Below are positions 57,377 to 64,000 of a DNA stretch of 64,000 bases, piece by piece. The position numbers and the translations under genes are program-made. The notes beneath the pieces are model-generated. The model did not search any database. It worked only from the letters and a program-made list of their open reading frames with translations, and had not been told where the DNA came from. The stretch comes from Reticulitermes lucifugus (lineage: Eukaryota > Arthropoda > Insecta > Blattodea > Rhinotermitidae), in the NCBI GenBank assembly GCA_026260175.1, contig JAKCWW010001075.1:17849-81848 (forward strand). The letters are read 5' to 3'. Positions within the stretch are counted from its first letter, which is position 1. Each line of letters begins with the position of its first letter.

Positions 57377-58732
57377 ATGCAGAAAGCAGGATTTATCAGG
57401 ACGGATTTCTTGGCAGCCATTAGACCCTTACTGTACGCGTCGAAGCTAATTGGCTTAACGCCGTTCGACTTTCCCGATCGGTATAGTGGTAAGACCAGCA
57501 GCAACAAAGTATATATTGCAACTTCACCTTGGAATATTGCACATTCAGTAGTAATGATACTAGGCCTTTCGTGTGCCTTTGTGCCACACCTTAAATTCAA
57601 AATAACCCACATCCATGCCTATTTCAGCTTCTCGTTCGTAATTTTTGATGTAGTGAGTTGGGTCTTGCTATTCCTTGCAAGTTTAGTGTCACTCCTTCAG
57701 CAAGCTGTATTGTGTCGTGAGGAGTTAGAAGATTCTGTCTTAACAATTGTTCGCATTGACACTCACTTGCTAAGGAAATCGTACAATGGTGTGTATAGAA
57801 AGACGAAGATAATCATTGTCATACAGCTGGTTATCTCTTTCATGTATTTCTTAACATTGTTCAGCTTTGACTTCATTACAGTGAAAAAGAGTTTTGGATG
57901 GTTTTACTGCCTCATAAAGTACTTTATCAATGCTATAGATGTTGTAATGAGCCTGCAGTTTGTTAACTTTATATTCCTAATTGGACACAGATTTAGAGTA
58001 CTGAACAATGAGTTGAACAGTACAATTACAGCGAGCTCTATCCACGTGAGTGATCATACATCGTACACTGACGGAACCTACAATGTGTCTGTTATTGAAG
58101 TAGGTTTTGATGACGCAGTTGAGAGAGAGAAGATGGCCGCAAAAATTGTACCGACTGGAAGTATGACTAACGCTCACATTTTCACTAATAACTGGTTAAA
58201 ACGACGTTTAAGAAACCAAGGAGTATGTAACATACGTACATTGCGTAGAATTTATTTGTTGCTTCATAGTGTAATATCTACGGTAAACAAAAGTTTTGGA
58301 GTTCAGATAATGCTGACAATCATAAGTTCTGCAACGGCCACCACGCTGCATATCCACACGTTCATTGTCTTTCTGACTAAAGATTTGGGTACATCAGTTA
58401 AAGATAACATGAGTAAATTTTTAACGTTGAATTTAGCCTGGACGATTCCTGCTGTTCTTAGGTTGATTATAATCACTGCTTCCTGTGAAATATCTAAAAA
58501 GGAAGCTGGGCGCACCGCTGTTCTTGTACAGAAACTTTTGTTACACCGAAATGTCGATCCAGATATTTTAACGGAACTCCAGTTATTTTCTCAGCAACTT
58601 CTCCATATTAATACCAACTTCACAGCTTCTGGGTTCTTCGTACTAGACTTCAGTTTCTTATATTCTACGCTTGGGTCCATTGCAACGTTCCTTGTTTTTC
58701 TGACTCAAGTCTGGGAATCATATGGACATTGA
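57377..58732 (+). CDS. gustatory receptor (insect 7tm_7 family), copy 2
   Basis: This single-exon gene encodes 451 residues. The N-terminus has IRPLLYASKLIGLTPFDF at about residues 15-32. Hydrophobic segments lie near 52-70, 82-109, 144-168, 178-203, 305-335, 350-375 and 425-446. Segment 3 ends with SFDF, and segment 4 has LQFVNF followed by HRFRVLNNEL. Before the last helix come ELQLFSQQLL and GFFVLD. The last helix has TFLVFLTQV, a conservative variant of the family's TY-x5-QF ending. The segment LRRIYLLLHSVISTVNKSFG matches a similar stretch in copy 3. The start codon lies nine bases after TTGCG, and the N-terminal alignment with the neighbours supports it. AATAAA at 58767-58772, 35 bp after the stop, is a likely polyadenylation signal. 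Confidence 0.94.
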   Translation: MQKAGFIRTDFLAAIRPLLYASKLIGLTPFDFPDRYSGKTSSNKVYIATSPWNIAHSVVMILGLSCAFVPHLKFKITHIHAYFSFSFVIFDVVSWVLLFLASLVSLLQQAVLCREELEDSVLTIVRIDTHLLRKSYNGVYRKTKIIIVIQLVISFMYFLTLFSFDFITVKKSFGWFYCLIKYFINAIDVVMSLQFVNFIFLIGHRFRVLNNELNSTITASSIHVSDHTSYTDGTYNVSVIEVGFDDAVEREKMAAKIVPTGSMTNAHIFTNNWLKRRLRNQGVCNIRTLRRIYLLLHSVISTVNKSFGVQIMLTIISSATATTLHIHTFIVFLTKDLGTSVKDNMSKFLTLNLAWTIPAVLRLIIITASCEISKKEAGRTAVLVQKLLLHRNVDPDILTELQLFSQQLLHINTNFTASGFFVLDFSFLYSTLGSIATFLVFLTQVWESYGH

Positions 58733-58766
58733 CACACACAAGCATGTGATTAGATTACGTAAACAG

Positions 58767-58772
58767 AATAAA
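58767..58772 (+). terminator. polyadenylation signal of gustatory receptor 2
   Basis: AATAAA occurs 35 bp after the stop codon and is followed by GT-rich sequence (GTGTAGGTGTGTAC) within 30 bp. Confidence 0.6.
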
Positions 58773-60096
58773 AGTGTAATTTTATGTGTAGGTGTGTACT
58801 GCGTAGCCTATCGATAGAGAACTCAAAGGATAAGTTAGTGTGAATGTTCATAGAATTAAATGGGCCATTGAATGGGGCTTGGCTAATGCGTAATGTAAAT
58901 ATGTTGATAAGATATGGAGAAATCTTATAGTAGGATGAGTATGAAAATTTGAGGGGAACATTGAACATATTTCAATATTCAGTGTTTTAATTAAAAAACA
59001 TCGATTGAAATGTAGTGATAAAGCACCGGTTAAGGTTAGTGAATCTAAAAATCAAGAATCTCTCTAGTCGGATATTTATTGTTGCTGCCTGAATGTCATA
59101 ATTGTTTCAAATGCCTGATGATCCAGCTTTTGGGAAAAATGTAATAAAGGAGAATAATAATATTGTAACCAGAATTGTAATGATTTCATGAGTCATCATG
59201 AATCAAGAAAGGTTGTTGAAGTATGTGGTGGGTGTTAATCTACCGGATCTTTCATCAGGTTTGAATATTATGTTAACTCCATCATATGACGGTCCCATGT
59301 GTAGAAAACCCTATTGTTTTACGAATCATTTTATGTATATCGTATAATAGTATAGTCTGTATTATAAGAAAAAGGGAACAGTACTGTAAACTCTATATTA
59401 GGCTTCTGTATTAGGCAGTCATGGTATGCAAACGAAAATATCTATGTTAAAAGGAAAACTGCTTGTTGGAAAATGTATAAATAAATATGGCCAAGGCAAG
59501 AGAGAATCGCATTTCACTTTCATTTACTTAGATTACCTGAAATACCTTCCAGCAAATAAAGCAGTCACCTTATAATTTTACCAAAGGAGAGTTCTTTGTC
59601 CTCAAAATTCCTTGCTTGTCGACAGAAATTGGATGTATTTTAAAGCAGCATTTCGCGTAAAAATGCACGAATGTGATTAAGAAAGGATTCAATTTCATTA
59701 TGCTGTAGAGACCATAAACGTACAGTTGTATTCATGAGGACATTATTGATTTGCACCATAAACCTGATTTTTAATCCAATAAACTACTGCACGAATGTCG
59801 AATCTCGGTCTGCGTCAGTATTTTATGTGTGTTTTTTTTGTTAAGAAGAGCATCATAAACTAGAGAAAGTCAAGAAGAATGAGATGTATTTCCGAAATAT
59901 TTTCGAATAACGACATTTGAACACCTATAAGAGTATTTGAATCGAATTAGACACACCAGTTAGAGCATTGTATGGTTATTTCAATAGTACAACGTCTGCA
60001 TTGATTGGAAGCAGTAATATTAATTATGTTTATCACAGAAACTTTTCTGCTGAAATTTTATAAGTTTTAAATTTATTGATGGTCTTAGTTTTACTC

Positions 60097-60480
60097 CGCA
60101 AGGCACCGCCTTTTCGGCGGTGTGTGTTAAATCGGGCGGAGACGGTTGCGTGCTCCGATGAAGCTGGGTCTATGCCGGTGGTAGTGTAGCTACTGGTAGG
60201 TTCACCCAAGCCGGACAGGTCTCAGCAGAGGATTCAGACAGAGTGTCCCAGAAGGAGGGGGTAGAGAGGAATCCTTAGGCGTTTGCCAAAATCCCTAGAG
60301 GAGCACACCAAGAAATCAAAGCCTGGTCCTCCAGGTTGGCGGTTGGGCATGAAGCTGACAACCTCTTCTTGGAAAAATGATAATGTTGAGAAGTCGAAGG
60401 GAAGCCAGGACCAAACGAAAAGGGCTCTAGTGCTAAAGAGGGACGAGTAGAAGAAGAAGTATTGCCACTTGAACCTTCGT
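60097..60480. mobile_element. GC-rich block, possible 5' end of a non-LTR element
   Basis: The block starts with a perfect hairpin CACCGCC-TTTTC-GGCGGTG (60103-60121) and has CTGGGTCTATGCCGGTGGTA, GGTTCACCCAAGCCGGACAG, GAGGATTCAGACAGAG and GTTGGCGGTTGGGCATGAAG. It is much richer in GC than the flanks, which suggests an insertion. The tone of the sequence recalls 5' untranslated regions of RTE-like LINEs, but I have no second copy here to compare. Confidence 0.4.
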
Positions 60481-60991
60481 AAATCATAAATTTGTAATTG
60501 TATCATTGTCGAGTGATAGTTTTACACTAACATTTTATATTACAGGAACACTTAATTGCACTTTTAAACTAATTTATCGTCTCTTGAATCACGGTTTTTT
60601 AATTACGTCAGTGTCAGTTTCATGTTATTTTTATAACTGCAATTTTGTTCTTATCACGTCAATATTACAGTGAAATTTTCTCTTCAACATTTGTATTGCT
60701 ATGTTTCGTTGTAATGTAAAATGTCTGAAGCGTGTCTTTCTGTCAAGTTTTCTTTGTTGTGATTTGAATTCTAATCCTCTTAAAATACTGTTAAATTTGC
60801 ATGCACACGTCCTTAATCTCTTAAAATGGTGTTTTGAAATGTGCTTGCTCAGTGTTACTTTATTGATTTCACTAAAATAAATTGAACAGTACATTACAAC
60901 CTTCGTGGTTTGAAAACCCTGCAGTAGGCTTTGGCTTTCATAAACAGTACCACTGTTGTGGCGAATAAGTGAGTTATTACCCAAGTAACGG

Positions 60992-62320
60992 ATGTGGAAA
61001 TCAGAAAATCTCTTGTCAGCTATTTTGCCTCTCTTATATATTTCAAAAGTATTTGGATTAGCGCCTTATTCGTTAACCAATTGTGTGCAAAAAGAAAGTG
61101 GAAATATAATCCAAACCAACAATTTTAAGACGTCGAAATTTGACGTAATTTATTCTGTTGCTGTCTTGATCGCATATTTAACAACTTTTCCATTCTTCGT
61201 AATGTGGAAAATCTCAGATATGTACAACAGACCTACATTTGTTAATGGTAGTGTTACGTATATTACTGTAGACTGTTTGTCTATAAGTCTTCAGTTTATG
61301 ACGTCATTTCTCTCATTATGTGAAATTGCCTTAAGAAGTCGACAAATCATTCGACAGACATTACTCGACATGTGTCAAGTTGACGTTTTGCTAGGAATTA
61401 ATTCGACAAGAAGAGTTTACAGGAAAATCGCTGCAGCTATGGTTGTCCAAGTGATATTTTGGTGTGCTGTCGTAGGAATACTGTACAGCTTTGACTACGA
61501 ATTATGGTACAAGGATAAAGATGTGTTATATGGACTGTCTAAATACGAAACGAACAGTATTAGGCTTGTAGTGGTAATTCAATTTGTAAACTTTGTTCAT
61601 TATGTTAAAAACCGTTTCAAAATAATAAATTCCGAGATCATTAGAATATTTGGATTTAATGATGAAATTGAATTGGATGACCATCTACTTCATATGACGC
61701 AGTGGTATTTGACGGAATCACAAGATGCAGATATAAGAAAGCGTCGGCGAACAAATATTTCATTATCACAGCTGAGCTGTAGCGACGACCTGAAGGATGG
61801 GTTAAGGCGACAGTCCGTCTGCTCTGCCATACACATACTGAGAAATGTGCATTTCAAACTGAATCATATAGCCACATCGTTTAATACCGCCTACCAAGTG
61901 CCAATCATGTTTGAAGTGTTGGCAGATTTAACAACAGTTGCCCTGAAGTTTCACCTGGGGCTAGTTACCATATTCTTTGAGAACATTACTGATAGTCCAG
62001 TGACGCTGTTCTTAAGCTTGAATTTCTGGTGGATTGTACTGCACTCATTAAAGCTGATCCTCATGATGAGCTCCTGTCAGCATGCAAGTCGCCAATCAGC
62101 TCGCACAGCATTGATTGTGCAGAAAGTGTCCTTACTGAAGCCTCTACACCCTGATACCCTCTTCGAACTTCAACTATTCTCACAGCAGTTGCTCCACCAC
62201 GACTTGGCGTTCAGCCCGTGCGGATTCTTTACTCTCAATCACTGCTTCCTGACTAGCTGCATAGAGTCGCTAATTACGTACATAATCATCCTGTTACAGT
62301 TTACACATTCGAAAAAGTAA
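60992..62320 (+). CDS. gustatory receptor (insect 7tm_7 family), copy 3
   Basis: This single-exon gene encodes 442 residues. The N-terminus has ILPLLYISKVFGLAPYSL at about residues 11-28. Hydrophobic segments lie near 52-72, 85-112, 148-168, 190-212, 300-325, 345-365 and 420-438. Segment 3 ends with SFDY, and segment 4 has IQFVNF then NRFKIINSEI. Before the last helix come ELQLFSQQLL and GFFTLNH. The last helix ends TYIIILLQF, an exact match to the canonical insect gustatory receptor signature TY-x5-QF. It is closer to copy 2 than to copy 1 in the C-terminal third (VQKxxLL, then ELQLFSQQLLH). No intron is needed, although many insect gustatory receptors carry introns near the 3' end. Confidence 0.95.
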   Translation: MWKSENLLSAILPLLYISKVFGLAPYSLTNCVQKESGNIIQTNNFKTSKFDVIYSVAVLIAYLTTFPFFVMWKISDMYNRPTFVNGSVTYITVDCLSISLQFMTSFLSLCEIALRSRQIIRQTLLDMCQVDVLLGINSTRRVYRKIAAAMVVQVIFWCAVVGILYSFDYELWYKDKDVLYGLSKYETNSIRLVVVIQFVNFVHYVKNRFKIINSEIIRIFGFNDEIELDDHLLHMTQWYLTESQDADIRKRRRTNISLSQLSCSDDLKDGLRRQSVCSAIHILRNVHFKLNHIATSFNTAYQVPIMFEVLADLTTVALKFHLGLVTIFFENITDSPVTLFLSLNFWWIVLHSLKLILMMSSCQHASRQSARTALIVQKVSLLKPLHPDTLFELQLFSQQLLHHDLAFSPCGFFTLNHCFLTSCIESLITYIIILLQFTHSKK

Positions 62321-63044
62321 GAAGCGTTACATGCTGAATCTTAGCCCTCAGTCTGTACATACTTTATGTTCACCAAGTAAGATGCTGAAATTACAACTAC
62401 TTCAATTACAAAAATGTAAAATTCTTTTATCGTGAATCGTATTTTCAAAGGTGCTGATTCTACAAAAAACAGTATTACACTGAAACTGTTAATCGATCAG
62501 TAATATATTCTTAGTGATCTTAAATTTAACGGAAACTGTTCAGTTTCATTTAACTATTGACCTCCACAAAGTCAGATGTGTATGCTTCCTTCCTGAGGAT
62601 TTCTTCCCTAGCTTACTGACAATATAGAGCTAGGCTTAACTTTGTAGAATTAGAACAGCTGGAAAAATAATTTAAACTTCTTTAAATACATACCTGAAAC
62701 TATTTACATGGCCGACACTCAAACTACATAAATTCTAATATCCTATACATATAATCTACTATCACGTATCAGACATTACACGTTCTTTGGCATTTACTGT
62801 CAGATTTCTGACCTTGAAAGTAAGCATTTCAGAAAACGCGTTGAAGTTTAAAACATTGTGTTTCATTTCGAATACTGAATGTAATATCATGTTATTGCGT
62901 ATCCAGCCAAGTATGTTTGAGTTTTACACGACGTATTGAATTCAAGATATTTAACTGTTTAAATTTTTCATTAATGATTTTATGGTAACAATAAAAGTTC
63001 AGCTACTTTCTTCGTTTACTTTCTTTATCTCTCTCTCAGTGGCT

Positions 63045-63175
63045 ACTGGGGTTCTTTCCCTTGGATAAAGCGGCCAGAGCGTGATGTTGACCATTCACCT
63101 CTAGCGCCGCAGTTAAGAATGAATGGAGCTGTGCGTCTGCTCGCCCTATATGCCTTCATGGCGTGGACAAAGACA
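63045..63175 (+). mobile_element. SINE family D fragment
   Basis: It reads GGGGTTCTTTCCCTTGGAT, AAAGCGGCCAGAGCGTGATG, TTGACCATTCACCTCTAGCG and CCTTCATGGCGTGGAC. It matches the body of 25655-25965, 29092-29190 (reversed) and 47222-47365, and has no tRNA-like head. Confidence 0.8.
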
Positions 63176-63880
63176 ACTTTACATTTTTATCTTTTACTTC
63201 ATGTCTGTGTATGTATCGATTGATCGATCTGTCTATATATCTGCCTATTTATCTGGCTATATATATACACCATATATATATATAAACCTGCCTACCTTTA
63301 CTTTCTTTCTTGCTTTCTTGTTTCCATCATTTCTGTCTTGTTCTTATGTTTATAGAGGTATACAGTTACAAATAAAATTATTCAATAATTATATATTCTC
63401 ACATAGGCTGTATTCTAAAGCAAGTTGCGTTGAACGATTACTTTGATGCATTATTGAATATAATTTGTCATGAACGTACTTTACTCTGGCTCAGGGGTGG
63501 ATAAAAGTTGGCCTGCAGGCCTCATTCGGCTTTAAGCACATACAAACAGCCTTGCACCATGTGTTCAATTTGCAGTAAGATAGAAGTATTGCTTATTGTG
63601 TATGTTTGTATTGTAAATATAATGTAGTGGTCGTATTACCATAAAAATAAAGAAAAGAATTTTTCTCTGTCACCATGTTGTGTTTTATCTGGTTTAAGAA
63701 TTATTAATTCAGATTAATTATGTGCCGTTAATTTCCTCAATGTTAGAAAGGGTGACACACATATAAAATTTGAAACTTTTCATTACGAAAATATGTAGTA
63801 CGTAAAGCTTGCCAAGCCTGTGATTTTACATGTAACATGCTGCACTAAATTACACTAATAATGTGTGCATCGAGTCCTCG

Positions 63881-63947
63881 CGTGTGAGTGTGTGTGTGTG
63901 TGTGTTTGTATGTATGAATGTATGTATGTATGTATGAATGTATGTAC
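63881..63947. repeat. GT and TATG microsatellites
   Basis: A GT run (63881-63906) passes directly into TATG tetranucleotides with two AATG variants. Confidence 0.95.
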
Positions 63948-64000
63948 AGGGCATACACAAAAGAATGGTGCGGTTTCAAAAGTGAATAAAACATTTATGT

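Larger units (their letters stand above)
58733..60991. other. spacer between gustatory receptors 2 and 3
   Basis: After the polyadenylation signal at 58767-58772 the spacer is AT-rich to about 60.09 kb. A GC-richer repeat-like block (60097-60480) follows, and then AT-rich upstream sequence of receptor 3. No additional receptor fragment is visible. Confidence 0.7.
62321..64000. other. AT-rich 3' flank of the receptor array
   Basis: No gene is recognised. AATAAA at 62990-62995 is far from the stop of receptor 3 and not a confident signal. A SINE D fragment and microsatellites are listed separately. The window ends without evidence of a fourth receptor. Confidence 0.65.

Noticed and set aside
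1-64000. CRISPR arrays, operons, ribosome binding sites or other prokaryotic features
   Set aside because: The window has introns, SINEs and insect gene families; direct repeats found are minisatellites without unique spacers.

Overview
The window looks like a piece of a large, AT-rich insect genome, most likely a cockroach or termite (Blattodea) or a relative. Coding sequence is sparse, introns run to about 10 kb, tRNA-derived SINEs and decayed LINE fragments are frequent, and there are two assembly gaps (N runs at 27079-27278 and 45574-45766). The assignment to insects rests on the two gene families seen: a Dpr-interacting-protein (DIP)-type immunoglobulin gene and insect gustatory receptors. 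The narrower placement is inference.

Region 1 (about 1.6-28.2 kb, + strand) is the 3' part of a DIP-type cell-adhesion gene. Five small exons (1632-1760, 3213-3350, 13124-13273, 23074-23142, 28138-28245) join in frame through phase-1 introns. They give the second half of Ig domain 2, all of Ig domain 3, a Ser/Thr/Pro-rich linker and a charged tail. The first exons lie upstream of the window, and no final exon could be recognised. The introns hold snapback palindromes, minisatellites, a 5S-rRNA-like fragment, SINEs and LINE remnants.

Region 2 (about 28.3-53.7 kb) has no gene I can recognise. It holds several SINE families, microsatellites, minisatellites, two perfect or near-perfect hairpins and some unassigned ORFs.

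Region 3 (53.7-62.3 kb, + strand) is a tandem array of three complete, single-exon gustatory receptors of 451, 451 and 442 residues, spaced about 2.3 kb apart. They share an N-terminal PLxYxSKxxGLxP motif, a QFV(N/S)F motif in the fourth membrane segment and an LQ(L/M)F-x-QLL motif before the last membrane segment. Only the third has the textbook TY-x5-QF ending. They probably arose by local duplication and act as chemoreceptor subunits in sensory-neuron membranes.

The less ordinary signals are several long snapback repeats with a CTGANGA-stem-GAAA arrangement resembling the hammerhead ribozyme core used by Penelope-like retroelements, a 5S-rRNA-derived fragment, a 24-bp minisatellite that stays open as an 8-residue repeat, and a NAGNAG tandem splice acceptor in the DIP gene.
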